Source: Chitinophagaceae bacterium
GTDB lineage: Bacteria; Bacteroidota; Bacteroidia; Chitinophagales; Chitinophagaceae
Assembly (NCBI GenBank): GCA_017307755.1
Contig: JAFKGQ010000013.1
Location: 305,005 to 369,004 of the forward strand
Length of the DNA: 64,000 nucleotides
Direction of reading: 5' to 3'
The notes below the pieces were generated by a model that was not told the DNA's origin, did no database searches, and saw only the letters and a list, made by a program, of their open reading frames with translations. Numbering within the stretch: the stretch's first letter is position 1; each line of letters starts with the position of its first letter. Positions 9,248 to 17,104 of this stretch are shown here, one piece after another. The position numbers were made by a program, and so were the translations under genes.

Positions 9248-10162
9248 ATGAACAAACTTCTGCTCACCCTTATCGTATCTCATCTGATGATCATGTCCTA
9301 CGCCCAACCACACGAAATCCCCTTATACGAAGGCGCTATCCCCAACTCAAAACCAGTGAAGGATCAGGAGAGGTCAGAACCTGGCAACCCTCTTAGTCTC
9401 AGCCTTGTCAGCCGTCCGACCCTGAAGATCTACCTGCCTGCAAAAGATAAAGCCACCGGAGCTGGTATCGTCGTCGTTCCAGGCGGCGGGTACCACCACC
9501 TGGCCATGGGTCATGAAGGGATAGAAATTGCCGAAAAGCTAAATGAGATAGGCGTTGCCGCCTTTGTCCTGAAGTACCGGCTGCCCAGTGACGAAACGAT
9601 GGTCGACAAAGAGATCGGTCCCCTGCAGGACGCACAACGGGCCATCCAGCTGGTGAGACAAAATGCGGTGCAATGGGGCGTGGACACTGCACGTGTGGGT
9701 ATCATCGGCTTCTCCGCGGGCGGTCACCTCGCTTCGACAACAGGCACCCATTTTAATAAGGTAAAGATCGACAACCCCAATAACATCTCCCTGCGTCCCG
9801 ATTTTATGATCCTGATGTACCCCGTCATTAGTTTCTCCGACAGCATCTGCCACCGGGGCTCACGGGAGAATTTAATAGGCAAACAACCTTCCCCGGAAAA
9901 GATCCGCGAATATTCCAATGAGCTGCAGGTGAGCCCTGCCACACCCCCAACCTTCCTCATCCATGCGGAAGATGACAAGACCGTCATGGTGGCCAACAGC
10001 CTGCGCTTCTACGAAGCGTTACAACGCAACAATGTGTCTGCCGAGATGCATCTTTATCCGCATGGCGGTCATGGCTTCGGGCTGCACAACAAAACCACCA
10101 ATGACAGGTGGTTCGAAAGGATGAAGACCTGGCTGGAAGACGGCGGCTGGCTGAAGAAATAA
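9248..10162 (+). CDS. Secreted alpha/beta hydrolase, acetyl-xylan esterase-like
   Basis: A 304-residue alpha/beta hydrolase with a signal peptide (MNKLLLTLIVSHLMIMSYAQ). It has the HGGG-equivalent oxyanion segment VVPGGGYHHLAMGHEG (about residues 78-93), the nucleophile elbow GFSAGGH with Ser near residue 157, an aspartate in HAEDDKTV (about 240) and the histidine in HGGHGFGL (about 275), a complete Ser-Asp-His triad. The order and the YRLPSDE segment are typical of the BD-FAE/acetyl-xylan-esterase-like group, which deacetylates plant polysaccharides. The substrate is inferred only. It is convergent with lysC, 14 bp apart. Confidence 0.88.
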   Translation: MNKLLLTLIVSHLMIMSYAQPHEIPLYEGAIPNSKPVKDQERSEPGNPLSLSLVSRPTLKIYLPAKDKATGAGIVVVPGGGYHHLAMGHEGIEIAEKLNEIGVAAFVLKYRLPSDETMVDKEIGPLQDAQRAIQLVRQNAVQWGVDTARVGIIGFSAGGHLASTTGTHFNKVKIDNPNNISLRPDFMILMYPVISFSDSICHRGSRENLIGKQPSPEKIREYSNELQVSPATPPTFLIHAEDDKTVMVANSLRFYEALQRNNVSAEMHLYPHGGHGFGLHNKTTNDRWFERMKTWLEDGGWLKK

Positions 10163-10176
10163 GGCCGATCGCGACC

Positions 10177-11502
10177 TTATTCCAACCCAAAAAGCCCTTT
10201 GTTTAGCAATTGCAGGGTCTGCGTTTTGTTTGCCGAAGGTATCAGCAGCGATACATTATGCTTGCTGCCGCCATAGCTCACCATACGGATGGGAATAGGA
10301 GTCAACGCTTCAAAGAGTTTGGCAAGGACACCCTCGGTCTGGGAGATCTCATTGCCGACGATGCTGACGATGGTGAGATTCTCTTCCACTTCGATATTCC
10401 CGAAGGGTTCCAGTTCCTTGACAATCGCCTTGAGGTCATTTGAATGATCGATGGTCACGGATACAGCCACTTCGGAAGTGGTGATCATATCGATGGGCGT
10501 GCGGTACTTTTCGAATACTTCGAAGATCTTGCGGAGGAACCCATAGGCCAGGAGCATCCGGCTGCTGCGGATATTGATGGCGATGATACCATCCTTGGCG
10601 GCGATGGCCTTTACTCCGACAGAACCCGCTTCCTCTGTAATAAGGGTGCCTTTTGCGTCCGGCTGCATAGTATTCAGCAGTTTCACCGGCACTTTATAGA
10701 ATTGGGCGGGCCAGATAGAGGCAGGGTGAAGGATCTTGGCGCCAAAATAAGCCAGCTCAGCGGCCTCTTCAAAGCTCAGTTGTTCGATGGGCACCGTCTT
10801 TTTTACGACACGGGGGTCATTATTGTGCATACCGTCAATGTCCGTCCATATTTCACAAACGGATGCGTTGATAGCCGCGGCGATCAGGGAGGCGCTGTAG
10901 TCGCTGCCGCCTCTTTTCAGGTTGTCCACTTCCCCGCGGGCGTTGCGACAGATATATCCCTGGGTAATAAAAAGGGTCTTGTCCCTATGCTGTTGAAGCA
11001 GGTGTCCCAGCCGGGTCTTGATGCTGTTTACCTGGGGTTCGTCATGACTGTCGATGCTCATAAACTCAAGGGCAGGCAGGAGTACATGGTCGATACCATT
11101 CTCTTCGAGGAATACGGAGAAGAGCTTTGTAGACAACAATTCCCCCTGAGCGAGGATGTCTTTATTCAAAGCTTCGCTAAAAGAGATCCTCAGGATGATG
11201 GTAAGGAATTCGAAATGCTCGGCTACGATAGCCTTTGCCTTGGAGAGGGCTTTTTCTCCCTTGACCAGCTCCTTTATAAAGGATTGGTAATGGGCCTCCA
11301 GCTTTTCTATCTGCTGACGGGCCGTGTCCCGGTTGCCCGAGGCAATGGAATTGCCTATCTCCACAAGCGCATTGGTGGTACCGCTGAGGGCGCTTAATAC
11401 TACGATCGTAGGCTCGGCATCTTTTGTGATCAGCTGGCTTACCTGGCGCATACGTTCGGGCTTGCCGACGGATGTGCCTCCGAATTTCATGACCTTCATC
11501 AT
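10177..11502 (-). CDS. lysC: Aspartate kinase (monofunctional)
   Basis: Phosphorylates L-aspartate, the first step toward lysine, threonine, methionine and diaminopimelate. The 441-residue protein has the kinase N-terminus MKVMKFGGTSVGKPERM, the substrate-binding GSDYSASLIAAAINA and WTDIDGMHNNDPRVV, and a C-terminal pair of ACT domains (from about 300; VSVTIDHSND, TIVSIVGNEI) that usually bind lysine or threonine as feedback inhibitors. It lies 29 bp downstream of the LDH2-type gene on the same strand and may be cotranscribed, but a good -7 box (TATCTTTG, bases 11527-11520 on the minus strand) just upstream suggests its own promoter. Confidence 0.95.
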   Translation of the reverse strand: MMKVMKFGGTSVGKPERMRQVSQLITKDAEPTIVVLSALSGTTNALVEIGNSIASGNRDTARQQIEKLEAHYQSFIKELVKGEKALSKAKAIVAEHFEFLTIILRISFSEALNKDILAQGELLSTKLFSVFLEENGIDHVLLPALEFMSIDSHDEPQVNSIKTRLGHLLQQHRDKTLFITQGYICRNARGEVDNLKRGGSDYSASLIAAAINASVCEIWTDIDGMHNNDPRVVKKTVPIEQLSFEEAAELAYFGAKILHPASIWPAQFYKVPVKLLNTMQPDAKGTLITEEAGSVGVKAIAAKDGIIAINIRSSRMLLAYGFLRKIFEVFEKYRTPIDMITTSEVAVSVTIDHSNDLKAIVKELEPFGNIEVEENLTIVSIVGNEISQTEGVLAKLFEALTPIPIRMVSYGGSKHNVSLLIPSANKTQTLQLLNKGLFGLE

Positions 11503-11519
11503 TTTAATTTTTGGGATTG

Positions 11520-11527
11520 CAAAGATA
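11520..11527 (-). promoter_or_regulatory. Possible -7 element for lysC
   Basis: On the minus strand these bases read TATCTTTG, an exact TAnnTTTG box, 17 bp before the lysC ATG. No clear TTTG lies at the expected upstream distance, so only the -7 half is supported. Confidence 0.35.
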
Positions 11528-11531
11528 CGTG

Positions 11532-12665
11532 CTACGCGGGGAAGTCCACCCCCAATTTTTCCGCCAGGCCTTTCAGGTCGGCCACGACGGGGGCCAGCAG
11601 CGGGATACCGATGGTAAGACGCTCCGTCTCCATTTCCCGCTCAGGATCCCCCGGGATCAGCACCTTCTCATGCCCCGGCGCCGGCGTGGCGCTGCGGAAC
11701 CTGCGGATCCATTTATCCATATGTTGTTTGAATTCCGTAGCAGGCCGGAAGGCGTCGATGCGCATGGCGCCAAAAAAATGTCCGATGCCTTTGCCGGGCA
11801 TGCCGGTGGGCATGGGAACAAAGGCAGGGAAAGGAGGGACCCAGGGTCCATAGTTGGCCCCGCTAAGAACGGCGGAAAATATATCTACCACGGCGCCCAG
11901 CGCATATCCCTTATGACTGCCATGGTCACGATCGCCACCCAGGGGCAAAAGAGCGCCTCCTGTCTTTAACGCATGCGCATCTGTCGTAGGCCGGCCTTCC
12001 TTATCCTGTATCCAGCCCAGGGGCGCTTCCTCATTCTTCCGTTGCAGGATCTCCAATTTGCCATTGGCGGCAGTGGTGGTCGCCAGGTCGGCAACAAACG
12101 GTGGTTCCTCTCCCGCTGGGACGGCCACACATATGGGGTTGGTGCCCAACATCCTTTCAATAGAGAAAGTAGGCGCCACAAGCGCGCTGGCATTGGTCAT
12201 GGCAATGCCGATCATATCCTCTTTTACTGCCTGCAGCGCATGATAGCCGGCAATACCAAAATGGTTCGAGTGCTGTACGCTGACCCAGCCCGTGCCTGCG
12301 TTCTTTGCTTTTTCTATAGCCACCTGCATGGCATAAGGCGCCACTACCAGGCCCAGCCCGCTGTCGCCGTCCACCACGGCAGTAGAAGGTGTCTCATGGA
12401 TGATACGGATATGGGGCGTTGGGTTGGCCCTTCCCGCCTCCCACAAACGCACATAGCCGACAAGACGGGCTACCCCATGCGAGTCGATGCCCCGCAGGTC
12501 GGCGCTCAGCAATGCGATGGCGGCTGTGCGGGCCTCCTCTTGTGGACAGCCTATTTTTTGGAAGATGTCAATGGTAAAGTTCAACAGATCTTCATAAGGG
12601 AAGAAAAAGGCCGTGTTGGCACCGGCGGTCGAAGAGGGGTCTTGCTTTTTTTGATGCTGTGGCAT
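11532..12665 (-). CDS. LDH2-family (malate/lactate/ureidoglycolate-type) dehydrogenase
   Basis: An NAD(P)-dependent 2-hydroxyacid dehydrogenase of the malate/L-lactate dehydrogenase type 2 family (also containing YlbC/AllD). Motifs: LLSADLRGIDSHGVARL (catalytic His region), the conserved VVDGDSGLG, VSVQHSNHFGIAGYHAL, GTNPICVAVP and GSHKGYALG. The start ATG at 12665 (MPQHQKKQDP) is preferred to an in-frame ATG at 12704, because the first 13 residues of the longer form look non-coding. Length (377 residues) is slightly above the usual 330-360. Substrate cannot be read from sequence. It precedes lysC and follows a terminator. Confidence 0.88.
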   Translation of the reverse strand: MPQHQKKQDPSSTAGANTAFFFPYEDLLNFTIDIFQKIGCPQEEARTAAIALLSADLRGIDSHGVARLVGYVRLWEAGRANPTPHIRIIHETPSTAVVDGDSGLGLVVAPYAMQVAIEKAKNAGTGWVSVQHSNHFGIAGYHALQAVKEDMIGIAMTNASALVAPTFSIERMLGTNPICVAVPAGEEPPFVADLATTTAANGKLEILQRKNEEAPLGWIQDKEGRPTTDAHALKTGGALLPLGGDRDHGSHKGYALGAVVDIFSAVLSGANYGPWVPPFPAFVPMPTGMPGKGIGHFFGAMRIDAFRPATEFKQHMDKWIRRFRSATPAPGHEKVLIPGDPEREMETERLTIGIPLLAPVVADLKGLAEKLGVDFPA

Positions 12666-12730
12666 GTCTGTGGTTGTAGGCCCGCAAAGATCGTAAAAAA
12701 CCACCAGCTATCATGCGGCAAGCATTTTAA

Positions 12731-12750
12731 CCCCGGCCTGATGGCCGGGG
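12731..12750 (-). terminator. Intrinsic terminator after the TIM-barrel gene
   Basis: CCCCGGCC (12731-12738), a four-base loop, and GGCCGGGG (12743-12750) form a perfect 8-bp hairpin, followed on the minus strand by TTAAAATG. It separates the sugar-isomerase-like gene from the LDH2-type gene. Confidence 0.7.
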
Positions 12751-12761
12751 TTGTGAATGTT

Positions 12762-13661
12762 TTACAATTTGCTGGTCTGCTCTTTAAAGTATTTTACGGT
12801 AGCGATCACATCCGGCACATTGTTATACCAGTTGTTCTCTCTTTCAATGGAGAACATACCGGAGAATTTCTGACGGTTGAGCTCGCTGAAGATGGCGGGG
12901 AAATTGATCTTGCCCGTACCGACCACCAGGTCATTCGCCTTGGTATTGCCCACGGAATCGATGTCTTTCAGGTGTACGCCGAATACATGTCCTTCCAGCT
13001 TTTTGAGACACTCCACGGGATCGAGGCCATTACGCGCCCAATGTCCTACGTCCGCGCAGGAGCCGATGTTGGCATGCCCTTGTACGGCAGCAAGGACGGA
13101 GTCGGGGTGCCAGTAGGCATTGGGTTTGGGATGATCATGAATGGCAATCTTGATACCATATACCCCTGCCAGGCTGTCGATGGCATTCCACTGGTCTTTT
13201 TTGGGTTCTGCAGTGATATAGCTTAGCCCAAACTCCTTGGCCAGGTCGAAATATTTTTTCCATTCGGCGATGTCCTTTGGTGAAATGACACCCATCGCTA
13301 CGATGGTGAGGCCCTTGGTTTGCAGCAACTGTTTGACCTTTGTCTTTTCCTCTGGCGTCATATCCAGTCCAAAGCTGCCTTTCATGTCACCGCCCAGTTT
13401 CTGACCCGGAAAAGCTTCCAGGAATTTCACGCCGGCGCTGTCGGCCTTATCCAGGGCCTGTACGAAAGGTACAAAATGGAATGTCCATAATTGAACGCCG
13501 ATCTTCCAACTGGCGGCAGCCGAAGGTGTGGCGGCGGCGCTGTCGGCGGGCTTGGTTGTCGAATCCTTTGCGTCGCTCGCGGCAGGCTGGTTATTGCACG
13601 AGCTGAGGGCCACAAAAGCAAAGAGGCAAAGCAATGATACTGTTGTCAGTTTTTTCATCAT
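12762..13661 (-). CDS. Lipoprotein of the sugar phosphate isomerase/epimerase (AP endonuclease 2) fold
   Basis: About 299 residues from ATG 13661. A lipoprotein signal MMKKLTTVSLLCLFAFVALS ends in the lipobox SSC, then a low-complexity linker rich in A, S, T and P (about residues 23-50) leads to a TIM-barrel domain (WKIGVQLWTFHFVPF to the C-terminus). Blocks FLEAFPGQK, HDHPKP, GSCADVGHWARNG and VFGVHLKDID carry the His, Asp and Glu residues that bind the metal in xylose-isomerase-like enzymes. Such exported members are common in Bacteroidota and their substrates are mostly unknown; tethering in the periplasm is inferred from the signal. An upstream in-frame start (13697) would bury the signal and is rejected. 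Confidence 0.85.
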   Translation of the reverse strand: MMKKLTTVSLLCLFAFVALSSCNNQPAASDAKDSTTKPADSAAATPSAAASWKIGVQLWTFHFVPFVQALDKADSAGVKFLEAFPGQKLGGDMKGSFGLDMTPEEKTKVKQLLQTKGLTIVAMGVISPKDIAEWKKYFDLAKEFGLSYITAEPKKDQWNAIDSLAGVYGIKIAIHDHPKPNAYWHPDSVLAAVQGHANIGSCADVGHWARNGLDPVECLKKLEGHVFGVHLKDIDSVGNTKANDLVVGTGKINFPAIFSELNRQKFSGMFSIERENNWYNNVPDVIATVKYFKEQTSKL

Positions 13662-13726
13662 GATGAATATTTTGTATGGTCCAAAAAAATAGAACACACA
13701 AATTAAGGTTTTTTTAGATTTACAGT

Positions 13727-15046
13727 ATGAATAGCAGAATGCGATGGTTGGGTACGGTCATGCTGTTGGCGATCCTCCATACCGGCCGTGCCCAGACCCG
13801 AAGGGAAGATATCTATTCCGCATCCGTGCTCTATCAGCAAAGGACGGCATTGGAAAAGGACCTCCGGGAAAGGATCACCGGCAGGAATATGAGCTTGCCC
13901 CTCGACAGCAATTCGGAGGATAAATATATGTCTTCATGTTGGGCCGTCTCTCAATTCCTTATCTGGAACCCTGGTGTGGAACAGGGGCTCGACACTTTGT
14001 TCAATGGATATGCATCCTTATCCTATGATACAAAAAAGGCCCTGCTGGAAGCCGTCTATGCCGTAGCCCCCATCCGTTATACGGATGCAGTTCGCAATGT
14101 CCTCGAAAAGGAAGAAGACCCAAAATTATTCGCGCTTTGCGCCGTATATCTTTATCGCACAGACACCAGCACGGAGAATGGTAATGCACTGAAGATCCGG
14201 ATGGTGGAAAAATTTCCGGGTTATGATACGCTATCCCTACTGCGGGAGCTGGCGGATTACCTCAGCTATCATACACAGCGCATACGCACCGGGCCTCCCA
14301 ACCTGACTTCCCTCTTTGAATACCAAAGAGCAAAAAAACAAAAAACCGTCTACTCCTTTCAACGATGGGACCGGAACTACCCCGGTCTGGCCGTCGTACA
14401 GGATGAGAACGGCCGATTTATAAAAGACGCTCAAGGCAGGCTACAGGTGTTCCAGCAGTTGGCCCGCAGCGGTTCCGACCTCCCCTATTTTATCACAAAC
14501 GGCAGCACACCGCAAGGCGTATACAGTATCCAGGGCACGGACATATCCAGGACTCATCTCATTGGTCCGACGCCAAATATCCAACTGCTGCTCCCTTTCG
14601 AAGCCACCTGGGAAAAATATTTTCACATGGACTATGATACTATCCCCGGAGAACAGACTATCGATTCTCTACGGCAATATCAGGAGCTTTTGCCACCGGG
14701 TTGGCGTGACTATACACCCATGATGGAAGCCTGGTCAGCAGGGCATATCGGACGGACCGAGATCATCGCCCATGGCACTACCATCGACCCGGAATATTTT
14801 AAGGACAAACCTTTTTACCCGCTGACGCCAACGATGGGCTGTCTTTGCGCCAAAGAGCTGTGGAATCCCACCAGCGGGCATCCATTGGTAAGCGAGCAAC
14901 TGGGTCTGGTGAATGCCTGGTTATCCACCCCGGCGAAGAAAGGGTACCTCTATGTCATCGATGTAGACGACCAGCGCCGGCCGGTGAGCAGGGCAGAAGT
15001 CGAAGCATGGGTGAGCAAATTCGTTCTGGAAAAATCTTACCTTTAG
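13727..15046 (+). CDS. Exported protein, possibly a YkuD-like transpeptidase relative
   Basis: A 439-residue protein with a signal peptide (MRWLGTVMLLAILHTGRAQ). Residues 30-220 are helical and unrecognised. The C-terminal half shows features that recall L,D-transpeptidase (YkuD) domains: GSTPQGVYSI at residues 259-268 (compare the family G.TP.G.F.I), an exposed H349 in IAHGTT, and MGCLCAKELW at 370-379 with Cys372 at the place of the catalytic HGC. Spacing from H349 to C372 is 22, a little longer than usual, and the HGC is MGC here, so the assignment is tentative. No other cell-wall gene is nearby. Divergent from the TIM-barrel gene. Confidence 0.6.
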   Translation: MNSRMRWLGTVMLLAILHTGRAQTRREDIYSASVLYQQRTALEKDLRERITGRNMSLPLDSNSEDKYMSSCWAVSQFLIWNPGVEQGLDTLFNGYASLSYDTKKALLEAVYAVAPIRYTDAVRNVLEKEEDPKLFALCAVYLYRTDTSTENGNALKIRMVEKFPGYDTLSLLRELADYLSYHTQRIRTGPPNLTSLFEYQRAKKQKTVYSFQRWDRNYPGLAVVQDENGRFIKDAQGRLQVFQQLARSGSDLPYFITNGSTPQGVYSIQGTDISRTHLIGPTPNIQLLLPFEATWEKYFHMDYDTIPGEQTIDSLRQYQELLPPGWRDYTPMMEAWSAGHIGRTEIIAHGTTIDPEYFKDKPFYPLTPTMGCLCAKELWNPTSGHPLVSEQLGLVNAWLSTPAKKGYLYVIDVDDQRRPVSRAEVEAWVSKFVLEKSYL

Positions 15047-15068
15047 CGGATCAACCCGGAGATTGCTT

Positions 15069-15674
15069 GTGAACACTACCCGCCCATATGAGGAAAGACA
15101 GCTGCTGGCCCGTGTAGCTAAAGGTGATCAAACAGCCTTCCATTCTTTATTTTCACAATACAGACATAAGGTATATCTTTCGGCGCTGCGGTTGTTGCAG
15201 TCGGCCGGCCATGCAGAGGATGTATTACAGGAAGTCTTTATGAAGATCTGGGTCGGCCGGGAAAAGCTCCCGGAAATAAATTGTTTTAGCGCTTACCTGA
15301 ATACCATTACCCGAAATCACATCTATAATGCTCTTCGTAAGGTGGCTAATGAGGAATTGCTGCTGGAAAAGCTGCTCTCGCCCCAGTCCGCGGCCAACCG
15401 TCCCGATGCACCTTTAGAAAATATGTCCTTAAGGGAGTTGCAGGATGCCCTGCAAAAAGTGATGGCCACACTTACGCCACAGCAAAAAAAGGTCTTTGAG
15501 CTCAGTCGGATGGAAGGTCTTAAACATGAAGAGATCGCCCTGCGGCTGAATATCTCCCGGGAGACGGTGAAAAAGCATGTGTCTGAGGCGCTTCGGATCA
15601 TCAGGGCACAGCTGCAACGCTATATGCACTTGCCGCAATTTGGTCTTTTGTTATTTTTTTTCTTTTCTTCCTGA
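15069..15674 (+). CDS. ECF-type RNA polymerase sigma factor
   Basis: An extracytoplasmic-function sigma factor of about 201 residues. Region 2 is at about residues 20-85 (FSQYRHKVYLSALRLL, then DVLQEVFMKIW), and region 4 near 130-185 (LTPQQKKVFELSRMEGLKHE, EIALRLNISRETVKKHVSEA) with the helix-turn-helix. The GTG at 15069, preceded by GGAG at 15058-15061, is the best start; a TTG lies at 15063. No ATG is available. The C-terminus ends in an odd hydrophobic tail (FGLLLFFFFSS). It is followed by a fecR-like gene, SusC and SusD on the same strand, so it should respond to the SusC receptor through the FecR protein. Confidence 0.93.
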   Translation: MNTTRPYEERQLLARVAKGDQTAFHSLFSQYRHKVYLSALRLLQSAGHAEDVLQEVFMKIWVGREKLPEINCFSAYLNTITRNHIYNALRKVANEELLLEKLLSPQSAANRPDAPLENMSLRELQDALQKVMATLTPQQKKVFELSRMEGLKHEEIALRLNISRETVKKHVSEALRIIRAQLQRYMHLPQFGLLLFFFFSS

Positions 15675-15715
15675 TCTTTCTACCCCTCTTTTTGCTTTCA
15701 TGTGTCTAGGTTGAT

Positions 15716-16915
15716 ATGGACACGTCATTTTCCCGATTGAGATATTTGTTCAGACGCTACCAGAGCGGGGAGGCTACCGCTGCCGAACGCCGGGAGTTTA
15801 TGGACATCGTCCGTGCAGGCGCCCATGAGAAAGCCCTGCAACAGTTGATCGGCGAAGAGATCGAAAGCGACGGACAGCCGGAGCTGACAAATACCCCTCC
15901 CCTCAGCGAAGAAGGCGCTGAACGGATCTTTTCCCGAATAGTGAGATCCGTCCCCTTGCCGGCGGAAAAGCCCCCTGTCCGCCGTATACCTGCCTGGATC
16001 GGATGGACGGCTGCGGCGGCATTTATTCTCGCAGCCCTGGTAAACCTGCCCTATCTGAAACCCCGGAAACATGCTCCGGCCATAGCCGCCGGCCCATTGG
16101 AAAAATATGATGCGGCCCCCGGTAAACGGGCAGCCGTGCTGACCCTGGCCAGCGGACAACAGATAGCGCTCGACAGCGCGGCCAGCGACACCGTCGGCCG
16201 GCAAGGCAATATGGCCGTCATCAATCTGAAAGGCATACTGGCCTACAACGCCACCACCGCGTCCGGCAACACGGGAGAACCGGCTTATAACACACTCACC
16301 ACAAACGTGGGTAATCAATACCAACTGGTGTTACCGGACGGTTCCCGCATATGGCTGAACGCCGCCTCCTCCGTAAGGTTCCCCGTCAACTTTAGCAACA
16401 GGGAGAGAAACGTCGAGATCACGGGCGAGGCCTATTTCGAAATTGCCCCCGATACCCGCCGCCCCTTCCTGGTGCACTATAAGGACATGACCGTACAGGT
16501 ATTGGGGACGCATTTCAATGTCAATGCTTATGCGGACGAACAGGCTGTGGCCACCACACTGCTGGAAGGTTCGGTAAAAGTAATCCGCGGCAGGGATCAT
16601 ACCCTGATCACTCCGGGTCAACAGGTGCAGTTGTGCAGCAAGGGCATGTATGTATGGGACAATGTCAACACGGAAGAGATAGTGGCCTGGAAAGAAGACC
16701 AGTTCTATTTCAGGCGGGCGGATATACAGGGCATCATGCGACAGCTGTCCCGTTGGTACAATATAAAAGTGGATTATGAAGGTCAAAATATCGAAGAACG
16801 CTTTTATGCGAAAATCCCCAGGAGCGTGCCGCTGTCGGAAGCGCTAAAAGCCTTATCCCTGACAGGTAAGGTACATTTCAGGACAGGCGATAAGACAGTA
16901 ACTGTCTATCCATAA
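15716..16915 (+). CDS. FecR-family anti-sigma factor
   Basis: A 399-residue single-pass membrane protein that relays a signal from the SusC receptor to the sigma factor. A cytoplasmic N-terminus (RLRYLFRRYQSGEATAAERREF) is followed by one membrane helix near residue 98 (AWIGWTAAAAFILAALV), a periplasmic FecR domain (QYQLVLPDGSRIWLNAAS, VEITGEAYFEI, VQVLGTHFNVNAYAD, TLLEGSVKV), and a C-terminal DUF4974-like domain (EDQFYFRRADIQGIMRQLSR to the end). It begins 41 bp after the sigma gene. Confidence 0.95.
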   Translation: MDTSFSRLRYLFRRYQSGEATAAERREFMDIVRAGAHEKALQQLIGEEIESDGQPELTNTPPLSEEGAERIFSRIVRSVPLPAEKPPVRRIPAWIGWTAAAAFILAALVNLPYLKPRKHAPAIAAGPLEKYDAAPGKRAAVLTLASGQQIALDSAASDTVGRQGNMAVINLKGILAYNATTASGNTGEPAYNTLTTNVGNQYQLVLPDGSRIWLNAASSVRFPVNFSNRERNVEITGEAYFEIAPDTRRPFLVHYKDMTVQVLGTHFNVNAYADEQAVATTLLEGSVKVIRGRDHTLITPGQQVQLCSKGMYVWDNVNTEEIVAWKEDQFYFRRADIQGIMRQLSRWYNIKVDYEGQNIEERFYAKIPRSVPLSEALKALSLTGKVHFRTGDKTVTVYP

Positions 16916-17104
16916 GTATAAATTTATCTCATCGTTCAAAAAAGGAGGCAACTATCCAGTGAAGCAACAACATATCCAATAAAACACCGGACCCTGACGC
17001 CATCAGGATCCGGCTATATCGGATTAATCTAAAACATGATCTCAGACAAGACTGATCTCCGCGGGCGCGGAGCAGTAATTGATTAACCCAAACTATCCAA
17101 AGTT

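Noticed and set aside
10444..11397. A 317-codon plus-strand frame opposite lysC
   Set aside because: Shadow of the aspartate kinase gene, whose motifs are all intact.
11973..13226. A 417-codon plus-strand frame over the LDH2 and TIM-barrel genes
   Set aside because: It is antisense to two convincing minus-strand genes, crosses a terminator, and its product has no family features.
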